Assembly: GCA_026388915.1 (NCBI GenBank)
Contig: JAPLIW010000807.1
Span: forward strand, 1 to 10,997
Reading direction: 5' to 3'
DNA length: 10,997 nt
From: Deltaproteobacteria bacterium
GTDB lineage: Bacteria; Desulfobacterota; SM23-61
The notes under the pieces were generated by a model. That model was not told the origin of the DNA. It did no database searches and worked only from the letters and a program-made list of their open reading frames with translations. Of this stretch, positions 1 through 5,470 are shown piece after piece; the first letter of the stretch is position 1; the number at the start of each line of letters is the position of its first letter. The translations under genes and the position numbers were made by a program.

Positions 1-1053
1 GGGTTGGTCTTCTATGGGTTCTTCAACTTCATCTTTGGGGTGGGGGGGGCCATCGAAGCACCCCTCCTGCGGTTCTTCGGGCATCTGTCCGAAGGCCTCA
101 AAGACCTGTTTGGGCCGGGCAGCCTTCTTTTTTTTCTCACCCAGGGATTTCTCCAGGGGATCGCCGGGGGGGTGGCCATCGTGCTCCCCTACCTGGTTCC
201 GTTCCTCGTCGGGCTTTCCCTGCTGGAGGACGTAGGATACCTGCCGCGGGTCGCTTTTCTCATGGATGTTTTTATGCACCAGATCGGCCTTCACGGGAAA
301 TCGATCATTCCCTTTATCCTGGGGTATGGGTGCAGCGTGCCGGCAGTGATGGCCACGCGGATCCTGGAATTTCCCCAGCACCGGTTCATCGTCGCCATTT
401 TGGCCACCCTGATCCCCTGTGCCGCAAGAATTACCATCATCTTCGCCCTGGCCGCTTTCCTCCTGGGACCGAACGCCGCCCTTTTCATCTTCGCCCTGAA
501 CCTGGTAGTGGTGGCGGTCTCGGGGAAAATCCTCTCCCTTTTCTACCCCGATGCCAGCCTGGGCTTGATCCTGGAGATCCCCGCCTACCAGGTCCCTCCC
601 CTGGGCAACACCCTGAAAAAGTCCTGGTACCGGATCCGGGAATTCATCGTCGTCGCCTGGCCCATTTTGATCGGCGGGAGCGTACTGCTTGCGCTGATGG
701 AATACGGAGGGGTGGAGGGATCCATCAATCGGGTTCTTTCCCCTCTGACCGGTCTCCTGGGCCTCCCCGAATCCGTGGGAACCACGCTGATCTTCGGCCT
801 TCTCCGGAAAGAGCTTTCCTTAATCATGCTGACCCAGGCCCTGGGAACCACGGAGGTTCTGACCGTGATGACCCGGACGCAGGTCATGGTCTTCACGGTC
901 TTTGTCACCTTTTACATCCCCTGCCTGGCGACGATTGCCGCATTATGGAGGGAAATTGGCAAAAAAGGGGCTTTTCTGGCCGTCCTTTTCACCCTAGCGG
1001 TGGCCATCGTTTTGGCTCTTGCGGTTCGCCTGTTTGGAGGGATCTTTCTATAG
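1..1053 (+). CDS. feoB: Ferrous iron transport protein B, C-terminal membrane domain (5' truncated by window)
   Basis: FeoB imports Fe(II) across the inner membrane. The reading frame is open from base 1, so the gene begins before the window. Only the last ~350 residues are present, and the N-terminal G-protein domain is off-window. Counting from codon 4-6, the conserved membrane segment runs GFLQGIAGGV (48-57), then LEDVGYLPR (74-82). The two Gate motifs follow: GYGCSVPAVMATR around residue 110 and LIPCAAR around residue 139, each with its conserved cysteine. The second gate half carries GLLRKEL and the late YIPCLATIAAL segment. Several hydrophobic helices are evident, and the protein ends with a helix before TAG at 1051-1053. 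The TTG at 4 is not a credible start, because FeoB is normally about 600-800 residues and nothing marks initiation here. No feoA or feoC follows directly. Confidence 0.95.
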   Translation, partial: GLVFYGFFNFIFGVGGAIEAPLLRFFGHLSEGLKDLFGPGSLLFFLTQGFLQGIAGGVAIVLPYLVPFLVGLSLLEDVGYLPRVAFLMDVFMHQIGLHGKSIIPFILGYGCSVPAVMATRILEFPQHRFIVAILATLIPCAARITIIFALAAFLLGPNAALFIFALNLVVVAVSGKILSLFYPDASLGLILEIPAYQVPPLGNTLKKSWYRIREFIVVAWPILIGGSVLLALMEYGGVEGSINRVLSPLTGLLGLPESVGTTLIFGLLRKELSLIMLTQALGTTEVLTVMTRTQVMVFTVFVTFYIPCLATIAALWREIGKKGAFLAVLFTLAVAIVLALAVRLFGGIFL

Positions 1054-1125
1054 AAGCCGCCTTATTTCTACAGGAAGAAATAAATCGGGAAACAAGGGGA
1101 AGAGAATGGAAGGAGGGGAACATTC

Positions 1126-1230
1126 ATGCTGATCCGGGAGGCAGGAACCAGAGTAAGGAACCGGCTGACAAGGACCCTTTTTGAGGCAGAGAAGATTACC
1201 GATTCGAGGCGGAAGGCGGGGTCTGGTTAA
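1126..1230 (+). CDS. Possible 34-residue small protein downstream of feoB
   Basis: A short ORF (MLIREAGTRV... ending RRKAGSG) starts at an ATG preceded by a purine-rich AAGGAGG-like ribosome binding site at about 1110-1116, with good spacing. It lies 72 bases after the feoB stop. The product would be small and very basic, with many arginines and no cysteine. It is therefore not the Cys-rich FeoB-associated protein or a recognisable FeoC. The only support is the ribosome binding site and position; it may be a remnant or chance. Confidence 0.25.
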   Translation: MLIREAGTRVRNRLTRTLFEAEKITDSRRKAGSG

Positions 1231-1263
1231 TGACTCGGTGGAAATAGGAAGACGTCTTCTCCA

Positions 1264-1300
1264 AAATCGAGACTGCTTATGGGGGGGTTCTTCTCGATTT
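1264..1300. repeat. Inverted repeat upstream of the thioesterase gene
   Basis: AAATCGAG (1264-1271) and CTCGATTT (1293-1300) are perfect 8-base complements separated by 21 bases that include a run of seven G. The pair lies 57 bases before the start codon of the thioesterase. It could form a hairpin in a leader or serve as a dyad operator. There is no adequate T-run directly after it for a classical terminator. Confidence 0.35.
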
Positions 1301-1356
1301 ACATCGATCTAGCGTGTTTTTCAAGCTTTTCGTGGAAAGTACGGAGGAGTGGTTAG

Positions 1357-1773
1357 ATGTTACCCAATCAAAGAGAAAGCATTGAATCAACACTTCATGG
1401 AAATTGCTTTGCCTGCGGTTCCAACAATGGCGTCGGGCTTCGCCTCATTTTTCATAGAGGGGAAGATGGATCTATTATTGGATTCTTTAGAGCGGCTCCA
1501 CAATTTGCAGGTTATTCGGGAATTGTTCATGGAGGAATCATAGCCACCCTGCTAGATTCTGCGATGACTCATTGCCTTTTAGATATGGGGATTGGGGCAC
1601 TCACAGGAAGATTATCGATCAGATATTCTTCTCCAATTCGCATTGGAACTGTTGTCAGATTGGAAGCCAGGGTTATTAAAAAGTCCCACAATGTTTTTTT
1701 CTTGGAAGGAAAAGCTTCAGTGGAGGGGAAGAAAGCGGCATATGCAGAGGCCAGATATAGGCTGCCGAAGTGA
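1357..1773 (+). CDS. PaaI-family hotdog-fold acyl-CoA thioesterase
   Basis: A 138-residue protein, typical in length for a single-hotdog thioesterase that hydrolyses acyl-CoA esters in the cytoplasm. The N-terminal signature NCFACGSNNGVGL (residues 16-28) is the Cys-containing lead-in seen in this subfamily. The hotdog helix signature follows: VHGGIIATLLDSAM (57-70), with H58-G59-G60 and acidic D67. Downstream beta strands LSIRYSSPIRIG and VRLEARVIKKS match the 4HBT pattern. The ATG at 1357 was chosen because GGAGG lies about 8 bases upstream and the first residues look natural; the overlapping ORF at 1349 is out of frame. The coding sequence is clearly AT-richer than its neighbours (bases 1621-1680 are about 38% GC by hand count), which suggests a different origin. 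The substrate cannot be told from sequence. Confidence 0.88.
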   Translation: MLPNQRESIESTLHGNCFACGSNNGVGLRLIFHRGEDGSIIGFFRAAPQFAGYSGIVHGGIIATLLDSAMTHCLLDMGIGALTGRLSIRYSSPIRIGTVVRLEARVIKKSHNVFFLEGKASVEGKKAAYAEARYRLPK

Positions 1774-2225
1774 AGTTTCATGGCCTACCATTTTTTTTAT
1801 GACCGGGATTGCGGCGGGTATCATGAGGGGTCCTGGGGGAACAGGGGACCGTGCCCTGGTCACACCTGTGATTCGCTCGGGATTTGATTTCGGCCCTGCT
1901 TTCCAGGAGAAAGACGGAGATGGAAATTCTTCCCGGGGGGGTCCGGTGAAAAGCCTTTCGCGGGCTTGAAGAGAAAATCGTGCCTTTTTATTGATCCGTG
2001 CGGTGCGAAGAGATAGGGCTGTTTTTCAGGCATCGGGGTGAAGAGTGGAATAAGGGGAGAAAGAAGGATGGCTGCGTAATGTGCAAAATGCGGGAAGGAA
2101 ATAGAGCAGAAAAGGTTTTCGCCGCCGTCGAGGAGGTTTCCCTGCGGGTGGCGGAAAAGGGCCTCCTTTCCATGGTGGTGACCTTCTCCAACGCCTGCCC
2201 CATTTAGGCGGGAGACCCGAATAAA
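1774..2225. other. 452-base stretch without a recognisable gene
   Basis: No family could be recognised on either strand. A long minus-strand frame from 2834 runs into this stretch, but it is the antisense shadow of the DUF364 gene and reads as low-complexity Pro/His/Arg sequence. One short plus-strand ORF (2079-2207) is listed separately. No convincing terminator was seen after the thioesterase gene. Confidence 0.5.
2079..2207 (+). CDS. Possible 42-residue small protein just upstream of the DUF364 gene
   Basis: The ORF reads MCKMREGNRAEKVFAAVEEV and ends VTFSNACPI at TAG, 18 bases before the DUF364 start, so translation could be coupled. Purine-rich AGAAAGAAGG lies about 11 bases upstream of the ATG. 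The frame is open back to 1998, but that extension looks unnatural. The central part could form an amphipathic helix. No family is recognised; it may be a degraded gene end or chance. Confidence 0.22.
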   Translation: MCKMREGNRAEKVFAAVEEVSLRVAEKGLLSMVVTFSNACPI

Positions 2226-2948
2226 ATGAAAATCCTGACTGAACTCATCGAATCCCTTCGGGGAAAGGATCATCCTGTACGCGAGATCCTGACCGGAGCT
2301 TACTGGACGGCCGTGGTAAGCCGGGGGTGTGGGCTGGCCTCCACCTTTCGGGACGAGGGCCACCCGCATAAAAAGGGGGTGAGGGAGGTCGGCCGTCTGA
2401 CGAAGAAGAGCGCTCTGGAATTGGCCCAATACGCCCTTTCCGATTACCCCATGGAAGCATCCATCGGTATGGCGGCGATCAACTCTCTCATCGAGATTGA
2501 CGACCGGGCGTGCGTGGAAAAAAATGCCGCGGAGATTCTCCTGGAAAAAGGGGAAGGCAAGGATATGGCCGTGGTGGGCCATTTCCCCTTTATTCCCCGC
2601 TTGCGCGAAAGAGCGCGAAACCTCTGGGTGTTCGAACAAAGGCCCCGGGAGGGAGATCTCCGGCCGGAGGATGCCTCCCGGATTCTCCCCCGCTGCGAGG
2701 TCATCGGGATCACCGGCACTTCTTTCATCAACCATACCCTGGAAGAATTGCTCCGGTGGTCCCAAGGGAAGTTCGTCCTCCTGATCGGCCCTACGACGCC
2801 CATGACCCCTTTTCTTTTCGATTACGGAATCCATGGGCTTTCGGGTACAGTAGTAGTCGATCCGCGGGAAGCTTTTCGGTTCATTTCCCAGGGGGCGACT
2901 TACCAGGAAATCAGGGGCGTCCGCCGGGTGACCATGCTGAAAAAATGA
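2226..2948 (+). CDS. DUF4213/DUF364 (putative heavy-metal chelation domain) protein
   Basis: A 240-residue cytoplasmic protein. The N-terminal ~90 residues resemble the DUF4213 enolase-N-like domain (WTAVVSRGCGLAST at 27-40). The rest matches the DUF364/Rossmann-like putative heavy-metal chelation domain: VVGHFPFIP (117-125), FEQRP (136-140), ITGTSFINHTLEELL (162-176), LIGPTTPMTP (186-195) and FDYGIHGLSG (198-207). Members are often encoded near metal or cofactor transport genes, but no biochemical activity is firmly established to my knowledge. The ATG at 2226 has only a weak GGGAG-like site upstream, but the protein aligns with family expectations from its first residues. A C_GCAxxG_C_C gene follows 84 bases later on the same strand, so co-transcription is plausible. 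Confidence 0.87.
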   Translation: MKILTELIESLRGKDHPVREILTGAYWTAVVSRGCGLASTFRDEGHPHKKGVREVGRLTKKSALELAQYALSDYPMEASIGMAAINSLIEIDDRACVEKNAAEILLEKGEGKDMAVVGHFPFIPRLRERARNLWVFEQRPREGDLRPEDASRILPRCEVIGITGTSFINHTLEELLRWSQGKFVLLIGPTTPMTPFLFDYGIHGLSGTVVVDPREAFRFISQGATYQEIRGVRRVTMLKK

Positions 2949-3032
2949 TCGGTTCTTCCCGGCCCCATCGAATGCAGATATCAGGAAGAGCCCGCCGAGA
3001 AAAGAAAAAATCTGGAGCGAAGGAGAAAAAGG

Positions 3033-3563
3033 ATGGAAAAGACAGCGATCGAAGAATCAGCGAAAAAGGCCTACCAAAAGGGAAAGGAATACGAAAAAAC
3101 CTACCGGGGATGCAGCCAGTGCGTGATCGCCGCTCTCCAAGATGTATTGGGGGTCGGTTCCGACGATGTTTTCAAGGCGGCCACGGGCCTGGCGGGAGGT
3201 ACGGGGTTGACTTGTGACAGCGGCTGCGGGGCCTATATGGGGGGCGTTTTGTTCCTGGGCTCCATCCTGGGAAGGGAAAGGAAGAATTTCTCCGATCCCG
3301 AGGGGGTCCGCTTTCGAACCCACAAGCTGGTCAGGAAGTTTCGCGATCAGTTCATCCGGGAATACGGCTCGGTCATCTGCCGGGATATCCAGACCAGAGT
3401 CCTGGGGCGCTATTACTACCTTCCCGATCCCCAGGAGTTCGAGAAATTCCATAACGCCGGGGCCCATGATATTCACTGCCCAGAGGTGGTGGGCAAGGCC
3501 GCCCAGTGGATGGCCGAGATCATCCTGCAGGAAGGCCTGCTTTCTCAAGAACAAAAAACTTAA
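3033..3563 (+). CDS. C_GCAxxG_C_C family redox-active protein
   Basis: A 176-residue protein with six cysteines in the layout of this family: CSQC (27-30), CDSGC (61-65) within a Gly-rich segment CDSGCGAYMGG, a lone C116 in SVICRDI, and C149 in HCPEVVG. The spacing suggests a metal or Fe-S site, or redox-active thiols. The family is common in strict anaerobes and is thought to be redox active; its partner is unknown. There is no signal peptide and no transmembrane segment. A good ribosome binding site (AAGGAG about 8 bases before ATG) supports the start. It sits between the DUF364 gene and an MBL-fold hydrolase on the same strand. Confidence 0.9.
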   Translation: MEKTAIEESAKKAYQKGKEYEKTYRGCSQCVIAALQDVLGVGSDDVFKAATGLAGGTGLTCDSGCGAYMGGVLFLGSILGRERKNFSDPEGVRFRTHKLVRKFRDQFIREYGSVICRDIQTRVLGRYYYLPDPQEFEKFHNAGAHDIHCPEVVGKAAQWMAEIILQEGLLSQEQKT

Positions 3564-3567
3564 TGGG

Positions 3568-3597
3568 ACACAGATGAACACGGATGAAAACAGATTA
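3568..3597. repeat. Three tandem 10-bp repeats, consensus ACACGGATGA (cluster 1)
   Basis: Three contiguous 10-base units, ACACAGATGA, ACACGGATGA and AAACAGATTA, begin four bases after the stop codon of the C_GCAxxG_C_C gene. They are variants of the units seen in the second cluster 83 bases downstream. Similar GGATGAACAC-type intergenic repeats occur in many environmental bacterial genomes (from memory, not checked). Their function is unknown. Confidence 0.7.
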
Positions 3598-3650
3598 TGC
3601 CTGGGTAAAAGAAAAAAACGACGACGAAACGACTTCCTTCATTGGATTGG

Positions 3651-3680
3651 ACGCGGATGAACGCGGATTAACACGGATGA
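3651..3680. repeat. Three tandem 10-bp repeats, consensus ACRCGGATKA (cluster 2)
   Basis: Three contiguous 10-base units, ACGCGGATGA, ACGCGGATTA and ACACGGATGA. The last unit is identical to the middle unit of cluster 1. The two clusters flank a spacer of 53 bases. The arrangement ends about 75 bases before the start of the MBL-fold hydrolase gene. Confidence 0.72.
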
Positions 3681-3755
3681 CGCCTTAAGGACTAATACGA
3701 AGCTGTAAGAAAAATTGAATCCAAACGAAATATCGCGGGGGAGGAGGGTTTCCGG

Positions 3756-4595
3756 ATGACGGTTCGAATCACGATCCTGAGTGAGAATTTAATCGGACGG
3801 GCGATGGGTGCGGGAGAACACGGGTTCTCGGCTTTTATCGAAACCGACGGGGGGAATTACCTCTTCGACACGGGCGGCGGTCGGACGGTGGTGGAGAATT
3901 CCCTGGCGCTCAATAAAGATCTGAGAACCGTTAAAAAGATCTTTCTCAGCCACGGGCATAACGATCACACCGGGGGGCTTCCCCAGGTCCTGAACCTGAC
4001 CGGCCCGGTGGATGTCCATGTTCATCCGGACATCTTTCTGGACCGCATGGCCATCCGCAAAGAAGGGGGCCGGGAGTCCAGGCGCTTTGCCGGGATGATC
4101 TACAAAAGGAGTTACCTCGAATTCCTCGGGGCCCGTTTCATCCTGAATTCTGATTTTTACGAAGTGGAGAAAGGGATGTTCCTGACCGGCGAGGTCCCCC
4201 GGAAGACGGCTTTTGAGAAGAATGACCCGAAGCTTTTCCGGGAGGTCGACGGCAAAATCGTGCCCGATACCCTGCCGGATGATCAATCCCTCATCCTGGA
4301 CACGGGAAAAGGGCTGGTCCTGATCTTCGGCTGCGCCCATTCGGGAATGATCAACATCATCAACCATGTGACCCAGCGGATGAAAAAGGATCATTTCCTT
4401 GCCATTCTCGGGGGAACCCATCTGGATTTTCTGACCCCGGAACAGCTGGAAGAATCCATCCGCTGTCTGAAACAGATGAAGGTGGACCGGATCGGGGTCT
4501 CCCACTGCACGGGCTTTCGGGGGGCCTGCCGGCTGCAGCAGGAATTCGGGGAGCGCTTTTTCTACGGATGGGTCGGCAGCGGGTTGGAGGTCTGA
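3756..4595 (+). CDS. MBL-fold metallo-hydrolase, COG1237-like
   Basis: A 279-residue cytoplasmic metallo-beta-lactamase-fold protein. The metal site is seen in SHGHNDHTGG (65-74, with H66, H68, D70, H71), FGCAHSG (191-197, H195), GGTHLDF (219-225, H222) and SHCTGF (249-254, H250). The early GEHGFSAFIET (20-30) and middle FLTGEVPR (142-149) motifs are characteristic of the COG1237 group. That group includes proteins annotated as 7,8-dihydropterin-6-yl-methyl-4-(beta-D-ribofuranosyl)aminobenzene-5'-phosphate synthase. That substrate assignment comes from archaeal relatives and should not be taken as proven here. A strong GGAGGAGG site precedes the ATG. The length is normal and the gene looks intact. 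Confidence 0.9.
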   Translation: MTVRITILSENLIGRAMGAGEHGFSAFIETDGGNYLFDTGGGRTVVENSLALNKDLRTVKKIFLSHGHNDHTGGLPQVLNLTGPVDVHVHPDIFLDRMAIRKEGGRESRRFAGMIYKRSYLEFLGARFILNSDFYEVEKGMFLTGEVPRKTAFEKNDPKLFREVDGKIVPDTLPDDQSLILDTGKGLVLIFGCAHSGMINIINHVTQRMKKDHFLAILGGTHLDFLTPEQLEESIRCLKQMKVDRIGVSHCTGFRGACRLQQEFGERFFYGWVGSGLEV

Positions 4596-4672
4596 GGGAA
4601 ATTTGATTTCGATCGAGTTCAAGAGGAAGGGGAAAGCCTTCTTTACGGATAATAAACTCAAGGAGCAGAGGA

Positions 4673-4804
4673 GTGGAAAAGAATAAGATCAAGGTTGTCA
4701 TTGTCGGGGGAGTGGCCGTCGGCCCTAAAACAGCTGCCCGTCTGCGGCGCTTGAATCCTGAGGCGGAGATTTTTTTCAATAAACCAAGAAAGGAGAAGGT
4801 ATGA
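4673..4804 (+). pseudogene. N-terminal stub of an FAD/NAD(P)-dependent disulfide oxidoreductase (CoA-disulfide-reductase-like)
   Basis: From GTG at 4673, with AGGAG about 9 bases upstream, the frame reads VEKNKIKVVIVGGVAVGPKT then AARLRRLNPEAEIFF, and ends at TGA 43 codons later. IVGGVAxGPKxAARLRRLxPEAEI is the dinucleotide-binding N terminus of CoA-disulfide reductase/NADH oxidase-type flavoproteins, normally 440-570 residues or more. Everything after the second strand is gone, replaced by the ribosome binding site of the next gene. The stop overlaps the bacterioferritin start (ATGA at 4801-4804). This looks like a deletion that kept the start signals. It may still be translated and couple to the ferritin gene. 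Confidence 0.75.
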
Positions 4805-5262
4805 ACGAAAAGGTGATCTATCTGCTGAACCAGGCCCGCTCGGCCGAACTGGGGGCGATTGCCCAGTACATGATCCACCACTATGAACTGGAAGATCAGG
4901 ATTTCGGGAAACTGGCCGCCAAGCTCAAGGAGACGGCCATCGCCGAAATGAAGCACGCCGAAAAACTCGCCGAGAGGATTTTGTTTTTGGGCGGGGAACC
5001 TACCTCGAAACCGGACCTCAGCCCGAAGAAGAAGCAAACCATCCCCCAGCTCTTGGAGACCGATGTAGCCCTGGAGACCAAGGCCATCGAGATGTACAAC
5101 GAAGCGGCGGCCCAGTGTGCCGCGCAAAAGGACCATAAGTCGAAAGATCTTTTCGAGGAGCTGATCAGCGACGAAGAAGGGCATTTGCACCTCTTTGAGA
5201 GGATCCGCGATCACGTGGCCAGAATGGGGAATTCCTATCTGGTCACCCTTTCCGGGAAATGA
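4801..5262 (+). CDS. bfr: Bacterioferritin
   Basis: A 153-residue four-helix ferritin-like protein that oxidises Fe(II) and stores iron as a 24-mer. All six ferroxidase ligands are visible: E16, E49, H52, E92, E125 and H128. The motif E49-M50-K51-H52 also contains the methionine that binds haem at the subunit interface in bacterioferritins, favouring Bfr over non-haem ferritin or Dps. The motif FLGGEPTSKPDL (62-73) is typical of the family. The start is supported by AGGAG upstream and overlaps the stop of the oxidoreductase stub. The peroxiredoxin follows, so iron sequestration and peroxide removal appear to be paired, limiting Fenton chemistry in an anaerobe. Confidence 0.93.
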   Translation: MNEKVIYLLNQARSAELGAIAQYMIHHYELEDQDFGKLAAKLKETAIAEMKHAEKLAERILFLGGEPTSKPDLSPKKKQTIPQLLETDVALETKAIEMYNEAAAQCAAQKDHKSKDLFEELISDEEGHLHLFERIRDHVARMGNSYLVTLSGK

Positions 5263-5346
5263 AGACCGGGAAGATTCAATCATCAAGGGCTGGAGGGTGG
5301 GTCACCTAATAGGCGGTGAAGATCCACCTGGTGAGAGGTCAAAAAC

Positions 5347-5365
5347 AGAAAGGAGAAAGAACATG
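5347..5365 (+). promoter_or_regulatory. Alternative ribosome binding site and start for the peroxiredoxin
   Basis: AGAAAGGAG (5347-5355) precedes an in-frame ATG at 5363-5365 by 7 bases. Starting here gives an N-terminal extension (MAEAKDGCVTPAKGPILKPE and 15 more residues) rich in Pro/Lys/Ala, with one extra cysteine (C8). The extension has no hydrophobic core and so is not a signal peptide. Both this start and 5468 look usable, so two isoforms are possible. Confidence 0.5.
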
Positions 5366-5452
5366 GCGGAAGCGAAAGACGGTTGCGTGACACCGGCCAA
5401 AGGGCCGATTTTGAAACCGGAAGGTCAACCTTCAGCCCCATCTCGAGCTTAC

Positions 5453-5470
5453 AAGGAGGAGCCCAAAATG
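5453..5470 (+). promoter_or_regulatory. Strong Shine-Dalgarno for the peroxiredoxin core start
   Basis: AAGGAGG at 5453-5459 is followed by 8 bases and ATG at 5468. This start gives the standard family length and places the UGA codon at residue 48. Confidence 0.6.

Noticed and set aside
2068..2079. Four-codon ORF (ATG GCT GCG TAA) overlapping the small ORF start
   Set aside because: Too short to carry any evidence; such overlaps occur by chance.
1860..2834. Minus-strand open frame of 324 codons
   Set aside because: It lies antisense to the DUF364 gene. Its translation is Pro/His/Arg-rich with no family resemblance, as expected from the shadow of a GC-rich gene.
4620..4650. GAAGG/CCTTC hairpin followed by TTT after the hydrolase gene as a terminator
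   Set aside because: The stem is short, needs G-U pairs to extend, and the T-run is only three bases.
3789..4661. Minus-strand open frame of 290 codons
   Set aside because: Antisense of the MBL-fold hydrolase, whose own frame carries all family motifs; no recognisable domain in the shadow.
4360..5286. Minus-strand open frame of 308 codons
   Set aside because: Spans antisense across the hydrolase end, the oxidoreductase stub and bacterioferritin, all of which have clear plus-strand homology.
5302..5319. TCACC/GGTGA inverted repeat between bfr and the peroxiredoxin
   Set aside because: Only 5 pairs with an 8-base spacer; too weak to call an operator or terminator.
5195..5362. Upstream extension of the peroxiredoxin frame to an ATG at 5195
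   Set aside because: It overlaps the bacterioferritin coding end and its residues are unlike any peroxiredoxin; starts at 5363 or 5468 with ribosome binding sites are better.
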